A DNA stretch of 5,487 nt from Acinetobacter sp. UBA6641 (GTDB taxonomy: Bacteria > Pseudomonadota > Gammaproteobacteria > Pseudomonadales > Moraxellaceae), in NCBI GenBank assembly GCA_002455755.1, contig DKLL01000162.1, forward strand, positions 1 through 5,487. The letters run 5' to 3'. Position 1 is the first letter of the stretch. Each line of letters opens with the position of its first letter. Below, one piece after another: positions 1-4,923 of the stretch. The notes under the pieces are model-generated. The model did not search any database and was not told where the DNA came from. It was given only the letters and a program-made list of their open reading frames with translations. The position numbers and the translations under genes were made by a program.

Positions 1-143
1 CCCCGGAAACTCTCAGGCAAAAGGACTGTAATAATTTCAAAAATCTGGAGAGAAGCATATTCAGGCAATATGCTCACCGAAGGGGATGGTCAGTGTTAAA
101 ATTTTAACGTTATGATCGAAGCTCTCAGGTAACCATGACAGAT
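1..143 (+). promoter_or_regulatory. Tandem glycine riboswitch, first aptamer cut by the window edge
   Basis: This is a cis-acting RNA that binds glycine and controls the downstream dehydrogenase. Two copies of the conserved aptamer 3' block are visible: CTCTCAGGCAAAAGGAC at 10-26 (aptamer 1, its 5' part outside the window) and CTCTCAGGTAACCATGAC at 122-139 (aptamer 2). Aptamer 2 is complete. Its closing stem P1 pairs ATCTG (43-47) with CAGAT (139-143). P2 is a perfect 7-bp hairpin, 54-60 with 68-74. The conserved CACCGAAGG follows at 75-83. P3 includes GGTCA (88-92) pairing with TGATC (113-117), capped by the palindrome GTTAAAATTTTAAC (95-108). The order GGAGAG, P2, CACCGAAGG, P3, CTCTCAGG matches the known class. 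Known tandem members mostly activate expression when glycine binds; activation here is inference. Confidence 0.93.
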
Positions 144-184
144 GGGGCTCAGAGAAATGTCTCAACATTTCCAAGGAGAGTCGT
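144..184 (+). promoter_or_regulatory. Riboswitch expression platform and ribosome binding site
   Basis: Between aptamer 2 and the ATG at 185 lies a 7-bp hairpin, GAAATGT (154-160), loop CTCA, ACATTTC (165-171). It is followed directly by the Shine-Dalgarno AAGGAG (173-178), six bases before the start. No U-run follows the hairpin, so a transcription terminator is unlikely and control of translation is more plausible. The GAGAG overlapping the Shine-Dalgarno (176-180) is complementary to CTCTC (122-126) in aptamer 2. That gives a possible ligand-free fold that hides the ribosome binding site. The pairing is seen in the sequence; the switching mechanism is inference. Confidence 0.6.
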
Positions 185-1429
185 ATGTGTCATATCGTTG
201 TGATCGGGGCAGGCATTACCGGGGTGACCTCCGCTTATGAACTGGCAAATTTGGGCTATAAAGTTACCGTGATTGATAAGCATTTATATCCTGCCATGGA
301 AACTTCATTTGCCAATGGCGGGCAACTTTCTGCCTGCAACGCAGAAGTCTGGAACCAAAAGGCCACGGTGTTGAAGGGTATCAAGTGGATGTCCAATAAA
401 AATGCGCCTTTATTACTCAATCCTTCATTTGACTTGCATAAATATGGCTGGTTGATGGAATTTGTCGGTAATATTAAACATTATGAAGCCAATACCCGCG
501 ATACCGTAAGAATGGCTTTACTGGCACGGGAACGTTTATTCGCTATTGCTGAACAGGAAAATATTCAATTTGATCTGGAAAAACGCGGCATTTTGCATTT
601 TTACCACACCAAGCTGGATTATGAGATCGCCACCAAAGTAAATGACCTGCTGACTAAAGGTGGGCTGGAAAGAACGGCGGTTACTCCTGTTGAAATCAGA
701 GCCATCGAGCCAAGCTTGAAAGGTGAATATTATGGCGGGGTTTATTGTCCGGGAGATGCTACTGGTGATATTCATAAATTCACCAAAGGTTTGGCGAAAG
801 CCTCGGAAAAATATGGAGTGAAATACCTGTTTGGGATGGAAGTCACGGATGTAAAACACCATAAAAAAGGCCTCACTGTGCTTTACCATGCCAGCAATGA
901 AAATATGCACCTGGATGCAGCTGTAGTGGAGTCACTGGAAGCTGATGCCGTGGTGGTTTGTGGCGGTGTAGGAAGCTATCACTTGGCAAATTTATTGGGT
1001 GATCGGGTCAATGTCTATCCGGTGAAAGGATATTCAATTACTCTGAATCTGGATGATGAAGACAGTGTTAAAAATGCGCCGTGGGTGAGCTTGCTGGATG
1101 AAAGTGCAAAGATTGTTTCTTCCCGTCTAGGCGCGGACCGTTTACGAGTCGCAGGAACGGCTGAGTTTAACGGTTATAACCGGGATATTCGTGCAGACCG
1201 TATTCAACCCCTAACCGACTGGGTGAACAAGAACTTTAATATCACCACTGAAAATGTCATACCTTGGGCTGGCTTACGTCCGATGATGCCCAATATGATG
1301 CCGATTGTACGCCGCGGGAAACGTGAACGGGTTTTTTATAATACCGGTCATGGCCATTTAGGATGGACATTGTCGGCAGCAACTGCGGTGATGATTAGTC
1401 AGCAAGTCGCTTCGCAGCATCCTGTTTGA
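185..1429 (+). CDS. FAD-dependent D-amino-acid dehydrogenase family protein (DadA-like)
   Basis: This is a flavoprotein of the DadA/DAO family, 414 residues against about 432 for E. coli DadA. Family members oxidise amino acids to 2-oxo acids plus ammonia and pass electrons to the respiratory chain at the inner face of the membrane. The N-terminal Rossmann motif GAGITG is at residues 8-13, and the acidic residue ending the second strand is D31. ETSFANGGQ (39-47) matches the DadA signature. VYPVKGYSIT (277-286), GLRPMMP (363-369) and NTGHGHLGWT (386-395) form the C-terminal flavin-binding part. The start is fixed by AAGGAG six bases upstream. The glycine riboswitch in front suggests that glycine or a related amino acid is the substrate, giving glyoxylate if glycine. 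Two stretches depart from E. coli DadA: SACNAEVW (49-56) replaces SPGYAAPW, and MPNMMPIVR replaces TPDGTPVVG. The substrate is therefore uncertain and I give no gene symbol. A plain dadA annotation is the main alternative. Confidence 0.9.
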   Translation: MCHIVVIGAGITGVTSAYELANLGYKVTVIDKHLYPAMETSFANGGQLSACNAEVWNQKATVLKGIKWMSNKNAPLLLNPSFDLHKYGWLMEFVGNIKHYEANTRDTVRMALLARERLFAIAEQENIQFDLEKRGILHFYHTKLDYEIATKVNDLLTKGGLERTAVTPVEIRAIEPSLKGEYYGGVYCPGDATGDIHKFTKGLAKASEKYGVKYLFGMEVTDVKHHKKGLTVLYHASNENMHLDAAVVESLEADAVVVCGGVGSYHLANLLGDRVNVYPVKGYSITLNLDDEDSVKNAPWVSLLDESAKIVSSRLGADRLRVAGTAEFNGYNRDIRADRIQPLTDWVNKNFNITTENVIPWAGLRPMMPNMMPIVRRGKRERVFYNTGHGHLGWTLSAATAVMISQQVASQHPV

Positions 1430-1435
1430 GTTATT

Positions 1436-1468
1436 AAAAAAGCATGAAGTTCATACTTCATGCTTTTT
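1436..1468. terminator. Bidirectional rho-independent terminator
   Basis: A perfect 10-bp stem, AGCATGAAGT (1441-1450) with ACTTCATGCT (1455-1464), has a TCAT loop. It is flanked by an A-run at 1435-1440 and a T-run at 1464-1468, so either strand gives a hairpin followed by uridines. It starts seven bases after the stop of the dehydrogenase gene and touches the TAA of the converging YjbR-family gene (1467-1469 on the minus strand). One element thus probably ends both transcripts. Confidence 0.88.
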
Positions 1469-1838
1469 ATTTTATCGCTTCTAAACCTTTTTTCAGCTGT
1501 TGAGGTAGTTTACTGATCACCAGTTCATATGAGGCAATAACTAAATCTTTTACCAATTCCATGGTGATTTCTTGACCTGGATAAATCGTGATCCAGTGCT
1601 TTTTATTCATGTGATATCCCGGACGAATCGATGGATAGATATCACGCAGCATTTCAGATTCTTGAGGGGAGCATTTTAGGGTGACAATTTTTTCACCTTG
1701 ATAGCTCATGGTCATCATAAAAATTTTATCTAAGACTTTATATACATCCACCCCAAAGCCAAAAGGTTGTGAATGTTCAGCAGCGACTAGGTTTGTAGCT
1801 GTCTCAATAGCAATTTTCTGAATCGAATGATCATCCAT
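1467..1838 (-). CDS. MmcQ/YjbR family protein
   Basis: This is a 123-residue cytoplasmic protein of the MmcQ/YjbR family, small single-domain proteins of about 115-120 residues with a CyaY-like fold. The cellular role is not established, and the family label of DNA-binding protein rests on weak evidence. Family features visible are an early helix, a central strand pair (FGFGVDVYKVLDKIFMMT), KIVTLKCSP (about 50-58), the signature block PSIRPGYHMNKKHWITI (about 69-85), and a C-terminal helical pair ending LVISKLPQQLKK. The ATG at 1838 gives the family's usual length, but no good Shine-Dalgarno precedes it. The nearest upstream sequence is a T6A6 tract followed by GTGTTGCGCTG. It lies 36 bases after the LprI-like gene on the same strand with no clear terminator between them, so cotranscription is likely. 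The stop codon abuts the shared terminator. Confidence 0.86.
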   Translation of the reverse strand: MDDHSIQKIAIETATNLVAAEHSQPFGFGVDVYKVLDKIFMMTMSYQGEKIVTLKCSPQESEMLRDIYPSIRPGYHMNKKHWITIYPGQEITMELVKDLVIASYELVISKLPQQLKKGLEAIK

Positions 1839-1874
1839 CAGCGCAACACTTTTTTAAAAAATCAAGCTGAGTAA

Positions 1875-2525
1875 TTAATCATAAAGCCGGTATATACCTG
1901 CAAACCGTTCACAGCCTTTTTGCTCGGTTGTAACCGATAAAATCGCCTTGTTAAAATCGAAATGATATTTGCAATCATGTTCGTTATCGAAGATCTCACT
2001 TTTCTGGTCAGCCGTAGTGTAAGCCAAAAAAGGAATGGTTTGGGTTTCTAATTTATTATTCGGGTTGCGGTAGGCAATCCCTTCAATTTTAATCTTATCT
2101 TTAGTCAGTTGATGAACTTGTAAATGTACCGGCTGACTGGCAATTGTTCCATTTTCAAATTTTAGATAATGATTGGTGAGACTCTGGTTGAGCGAGGTAT
2201 AAAAATTAAGATCTTCAATACGCAATTCAAATTGTTGCTTGTAACAGTCCAGGCTTTTGCATTGTTGTAAACGTTTAAACCATAATGTATGGGTATCTTC
2301 TAATAAGCGGACAGGAGCATCACTGACCAAAAAAGCGGTAATATAGTGATTGCTGAGTTTCTCCCTCGATTCGGCAAAATTGTCAGAACAAATCGTTTTT
2401 AAGGAAGAGGTTTTGAGGCTGGAGCAATCTATTTCTTGAGCAAAAGTCATAGTTGAGCACAAACAGCCAATACTGAATAATGTGCCTAATGTTTTAATGA
2501 GATTAATTTCGGTATTCACCAGCAT
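1875..2525 (-). CDS. Secreted cysteine-rich protein with LprI-like domain
   Basis: This is a 216-residue predicted periplasmic protein. Residues 1-29 look like a Sec signal peptide: a short charged start, a hydrophobic core around LIKTLGTLFSIGCLCS, and cleavage probably after TFA before QEIDC. The mature part carries six cysteines (34, 46, 89, 94, 185, 205), an even number suited to three disulfides. Residues 34-106 follow the LprI/DUF1311 pattern: a cysteine pair, a helix ending in a tyrosine (SNHYITAF), then W82, C89, C94, a tyrosine, and a helix ending in RIEDL. The end, GCERFAGIYRLYD, resembles the closing strand common in this group. Residues 115-200 look beta-rich and I do not recognise them. 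Some family members inhibit lysozyme, but that is not shown here. The function stays open. No strong Shine-Dalgarno is seen at the ATG; the signal peptide supports this start. Confidence 0.68.
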   Translation of the reverse strand: MLVNTEINLIKTLGTLFSIGCLCSTMTFAQEIDCSSLKTSSLKTICSDNFAESREKLSNHYITAFLVSDAPVRLLEDTHTLWFKRLQQCKSLDCYKQQFELRIEDLNFYTSLNQSLTNHYLKFENGTIASQPVHLQVHQLTKDKIKIEGIAYRNPNNKLETQTIPFLAYTTADQKSEIFDNEHDCKYHFDFNKAILSVTTEQKGCERFAGIYRLYD

Positions 2526-2560
2526 GATCGCTTATAATTTCACTATGTTGCGCTGCTGTA

Positions 2561-2590
2561 ACTATAGCGAAATAGAAAGCGTGAATACAA
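2561..2590 (-). promoter_or_regulatory. Candidate sigma-70 promoter for the LprI-like gene
   Basis: On the minus strand a -35-like TTGTAT (2590-2585) and a -10-like TATAGT (2566-2561) are separated by 18 bases. Transcription would start near 2554, giving a leader of roughly 30 bases before the ATG at 2525. It lies in the short divergent region shared with ispF, for which no equally good plus-strand promoter was found. A plus-strand TATAAT at 2533-2538 lacks a convincing -35. This call rests on visual matching only. Confidence 0.38.
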
Positions 2591-2610
2591 CATTTCAATC
2601 ATTTATTTCT

Positions 2611-2616
2611 TAAGGA
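2611..2616 (+). promoter_or_regulatory. Shine-Dalgarno that sets the ispF start at GTG 2625
   Basis: TAAGGA (2611-2616) sits eight bases before the GTG at 2625. The in-frame ATG at 2616 begins inside this Shine-Dalgarno and has no other ribosome binding site upstream, only an AT-rich run. The spacing therefore supports GTG as the true start and argues against the longer ATG reading. Confidence 0.75.
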
Positions 2617-2624
2617 TGCTAAAC

Positions 2625-3116
2625 GTGGTCGCACAAATTCGAATTGGTCAGGGAATGGATGTACATGCCTTTGAAGAAGGTGACTTTGTCACTTTGGCGG
2701 GTATTAAAATTCCGCATACGCAAGGTTTAAAAGCACATTCGGATGGCGATGTCGTATTGCATGCTTTATGTGATGCCTTGTTGGGAGCCTTGGCTTTAGG
2801 TGATATCGGGCAGCATTTTCCAGATACCGATGTAAAATTTAAAGGTGCAGACAGCCGGGTGTTGCTTAAACATGTCTATCAGCTGATTTTAGACCGTGGT
2901 TATGTACTGAATAATGCTGATATTACCGTGGCATGTGAACGTCCAAAACTTGCAAAATATAATCTGGAAATGCGTCAGAGTATCGCAGATGTGCTGGATG
3001 TGAATGTGAACCAGATCAGTGTAAAGGCCACCACTACTGAAAAGCTGGGCTTTACCGGACGTCAGGAAGGAATTTTATCGACTGCAACGGTGCTGGTTTC
3101 GCATCAGCCAAAATGA
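2625..3116 (+). CDS. ispF: 2-C-methyl-D-erythritol 2,4-cyclodiphosphate synthase
   Basis: IspF is the cytoplasmic, homotrimeric enzyme of the MEP isoprenoid pathway that converts CDP-methylerythritol 2-phosphate to the 2,4-cyclodiphosphate, releasing CMP. It is 163 residues from the GTG start, against 159 in E. coli. RIGQGMDVHAF (6-16) holds metal ligands D12 and H14. AHSDGDVVLHAL (37-48) holds the active-site H38-S39 pair and the third metal ligand H46. DIGQHFPDTD (60-69) and FKGADSR (72-78) match the family. KATTTEKLGFTGR (134-146) is the nucleotide and substrate loop with the conserved threonines and E139. All key residues are present, so it should be active. An in-frame ATG at 2616 would add three residues (MLN) but overlaps the Shine-Dalgarno. 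The gene stands alone, without ispD in front. Its last 13 bases overlap the end of the converging phosphatase-like gene, and no intrinsic terminator follows. Confidence 0.97.
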   Translation: MVAQIRIGQGMDVHAFEEGDFVTLAGIKIPHTQGLKAHSDGDVVLHALCDALLGALALGDIGQHFPDTDVKFKGADSRVLLKHVYQLILDRGYVLNNADITVACERPKLAKYNLEMRQSIADVLDVNVNQISVKATTTEKLGFTGRQEGILSTATVLVSHQPK

Positions 3117-3628
3117 TCCGGATGCATTAACGACTGTTGTAAATCCTGGGTAGCCTTGCGACCTTGCAGTTGCAGGGCTACTGCATGGATGAGACCGGTC
3201 CAGGTTTCATTCGGTTCCCAAATGCTATGCATCAGCTCCTGCGCCGTAGGCATGTCCATGTCCATATAATACTGGCGGTATAAATACATCAAACTGCTGA
3301 CATGATGATTGGTCGCACAGTGAACCCAGACCATTTGATCTTGGACTAAATGATTGAGCAGATCTAATATAAGTAAACATTGATCATCAGAAGGCGTTTC
3401 TGGGGAAATGGGAAACTGAATATAATTTAAGCCTAAATCTAAACAAATCTTATCTTCATGGTCTAAATGCTGCTCTGCATCAGATAATGCCAGATTCACA
3501 ATAGAGGTGACACCGTATTCTTTAATTAGCTTGAGCTGTTCTGCATTAGGCTGTGCAGAGGTGAATAGATGTTCGTGAATAAACTGGAAATTTTCAATGT
3601 GACTGAGTGCATTTTCAATTTCATTCAT
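3104..3628 (-). CDS. Tyrosine-phosphatase-like family protein, probably catalytically impaired
   Basis: This is a 174-residue cytoplasmic protein resembling the small bacterial phosphatases related to the DUF442/beta-lactamase-hydrolase-like group. IENFQFIHEHLFTSAQPNAEQL (11-32) matches the family's N-terminal signature, TSIVNLAL (41-48) the following strand, and LNYIQFPISPETPS (67-80) the loop expected to carry the acidic residue. VHCATNHHVSSLMYLYR (102-118) is the active-site loop with C104, and IWEPNETW (136-143) the closing motif. Relatives, as I recall them, have an arginine directly before VS in this loop. Here that position is H109, and no arginine follows the cysteine until R118. Phosphate binding should then be weak or lost, so the protein may be a pseudo-phosphatase or use another chemistry. 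The ATG at 3628 is preceded by AGGA with a rather long spacing of about 11 bases. It lies downstream of the DAHP synthase gene beyond a hairpin and overlaps the end of ispF by 13 bases. No physiological role can be assigned. Confidence 0.75.
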   Translation of the reverse strand: MNEIENALSHIENFQFIHEHLFTSAQPNAEQLKLIKEYGVTSIVNLALSDAEQHLDHEDKICLDLGLNYIQFPISPETPSDDQCLLILDLLNHLVQDQMVWVHCATNHHVSSLMYLYRQYYMDMDMPTAQELMHSIWEPNETWTGLIHAVALQLQGRKATQDLQQSLMHPDHFG

Positions 3629-3656
3629 AAGATAAAATTTCCTAAGGTTAATGTAG

Positions 3657-3682
3657 AAACGCCATCTGGTCAGATGGCGTTT
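3657..3682 (-). terminator. Hairpin terminator after the DAHP synthase gene
   Basis: A perfect 11-bp stem (3657-3667 with 3672-3682, core CGCCATCT/AGATGGCG) has a four-base loop. It begins nine bases beyond the DAHP synthase stop on the minus strand. The uridine run after the stem on that strand is short (GTTTCT), so termination may be partial. That would let some transcription reach the phosphatase-like gene, which has no obvious promoter of its own in the remaining 28 bases. Confidence 0.65.
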
Positions 3683-3690
3683 TAAATCAC

Positions 3691-4803
3691 TTAGCGATTT
3701 GGTAAAACGTCTTTCAATGCTTCATGCATATCGAGCAGGGCTTTTTCTGTAGTTTCCCAGTCGATACAGCCGTCAGTCACCGATTTTCCATATTCCAGAG
3801 CATCCAGGTTATCAGGAATATCCTGACGACCGCCTTTCAGATGACTTTCAATCATAATACCGACAATGGACTTGTTGCCATCCTGAATCTGTTCAGTAAT
3901 GTTTTTCAATACCAGCGGCTGCAGGTACGGGTCTTTGTTGGAGTTGGCATGGCTGGCATCAATCATGATCTTGTTGCTGACTTTAGCTTTGGCCAATGCA
4001 TTTTCAGCTTCTGCAACAGAACCTGCATCATAGTTGGGTTTGCCATTACCGCCACGAAGTACAACGTGTGCATACGGGTTGCCACTGGTGCGAATCACTG
4101 AAACCTGACCTTGATCATTCAGGCCAAGGAAGCTGTGACCGTGTTTCACTGATTGCATCGCATTGGTTGCCACGGTTAAGCCGCCGTCGGTACCGTTTTT
4201 GAAACCTACAGGTGATGATAAACCTGAAGACATTTCACGATGTGTCTGGCTTTCGGTAGTACGTGCACCAATTGCTGACCATGAAATTAAATCTTGATAG
4301 TATTGCGGTGAGTTCGGATCAAGGGCTTCAGTAGCGCAAGGCAATCCTTTTTCGTTCAGTTCTACCAAAAGCTGGCGACCGATACGCAGACCTTTTTCAA
4401 TATTGAAAGAGTCATTCATGTCCGGGTCATTAATCAAACCCTTCCAGCCTACTGTAGTACGCGGTTTTTCAAAATAAACCCGCATCACGATATAAAGTGT
4501 ATCTTTAACTTTTTCGCTTAAAACTTTGAGACGATCAGCATATTCGTGCGCAGCAACAGTGTCGTGAATTGAACAAGGACCAATCACTACAAATAGACGC
4601 TTATCTTTACCATCCAGAATATTGCGAATGACTTCGCGTCCTTTAAGCACAGTTTGATAGGCTTGATCAGTCAGAGGTAACTCTTTTTTTAATTCAGCAG
4701 GAGTTACAAGAGGCTGAATGCTTTGTACATTCACGTCGTCGATGTCAGATTGCGTAATAGGTTTTGACTGTAGTGTATTCATTGCCGTCACTGGTTCGAT
4801 CAT
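3691..4803 (-). CDS. 3-deoxy-7-phosphoheptulonate (DAHP) synthase, class I, AroF/AroG type
   Basis: This enzyme condenses phosphoenolpyruvate with erythrose 4-phosphate, the first step of the shikimate pathway to aromatic amino acids. It is cytoplasmic and metal-dependent. Metal ligands expected from E. coli AroG are all present: C77 (GPCSIHD), H285 (DASHANSN), E319 (MIESH) and D344 (SVTDGC). Substrate-binding stretches are also intact: MRVYFEKPRTTVGWKGL (107-123), IGARTTESQTHRE (178-190), GFKNGTDG (200-207) and LRGG (249-252). The wording of 155-191, with ATEALDPNSPQY and SWSAIGARTTESQTHREM, is closer to E. coli AroF, the tyrosine-sensitive isozyme, than to AroG. This hints at tyrosine control, but the effector cannot be fixed by eye and I leave the symbol blank. 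The N-terminus, part of the allosteric site in relatives, is about 15-20 residues longer than in E. coli. A second in-frame ATG (residue 8, at 4782) is a possible start, and neither ATG has a strong Shine-Dalgarno. Confidence 0.96.
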   Translation of the reverse strand: MIEPVTAMNTLQSKPITQSDIDDVNVQSIQPLVTPAELKKELPLTDQAYQTVLKGREVIRNILDGKDKRLFVVIGPCSIHDTVAAHEYADRLKVLSEKVKDTLYIVMRVYFEKPRTTVGWKGLINDPDMNDSFNIEKGLRIGRQLLVELNEKGLPCATEALDPNSPQYYQDLISWSAIGARTTESQTHREMSSGLSSPVGFKNGTDGGLTVATNAMQSVKHGHSFLGLNDQGQVSVIRTSGNPYAHVVLRGGNGKPNYDAGSVAEAENALAKAKVSNKIMIDASHANSNKDPYLQPLVLKNITEQIQDGNKSIVGIMIESHLKGGRQDIPDNLDALEYGKSVTDGCIDWETTEKALLDMHEALKDVLPNR

Positions 4804-4825
4804 ACAAAAGTTTATTCTTAATCTG

Positions 4826-4855
4826 AATATAACACGAATGTATGTTCACAATGTT
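4826..4855 (-). promoter_or_regulatory. Candidate extended -10 promoter for the DAHP synthase gene
   Basis: On the minus strand TATATT (4831-4826) is preceded by TG one base upstream, forming an extended -10 (TGTTATATT). A weak -35-like AACATT (4855-4850) lies 18 bases before it. Transcription would start near 4819, leaving a leader of about 15 bases. No TyrR-like operator or leader peptide with aromatic codons was seen. The assignment is by eye only. Confidence 0.4.
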
Positions 4856-4879
4856 ATAAAAAAGATCAATATATAGGTC

Positions 4880-4923
4880 AAAAAAAAGTGATGAATCGTA
4901 TAGAGAAATTAAACTTTCATCGC
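4880..4923 (-). terminator. Probable terminator at the end of the TauE/SafE gene
   Basis: On the minus strand GCGATGAA (4923-4916), the last codons of the permease gene, can pair with TTCATCAC (4895-4888) with one mismatch. A run of eight uridines follows (4887-4880). The stem is short and the loop is 20 bases, so the hairpin is weak, but its placement at the stop codon and the strong U-run support a terminator. It lies just upstream of the candidate DAHP synthase promoter and would insulate the two genes. Confidence 0.45.

Noticed and set aside
536..910. Minus-strand open frame inside the dehydrogenase gene
   Set aside because: The translation has no recognisable family, lies antisense to a clearly conserved protein, and has no Shine-Dalgarno of note.
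1850..1861. T6A6 palindrome between the LprI-like and YjbR-family genes, as a terminator or operator
   Set aside because: It has no GC stem and is only a short AT tract; there is no evidence for either role.
2546..2555. TGTTGCGCTG also found on the minus strand at 1848-1839, as a possible shared regulatory repeat
   Set aside because: A 10-base match is expected by chance several times in a window this size on two strands.
3150..3181. Inverted repeat GTAGCC/GGCTAC with an inner short stem, a possible ispF terminator
   Set aside because: It lies inside the phosphatase-like coding region, about 34 bases after the ispF stop, and has no U-run on either strand.
3724..4202. Two overlapping plus-strand open frames inside the DAHP synthase gene
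   Set aside because: Both are antisense to conserved catalytic sequence and their translations show no domain-like pattern.
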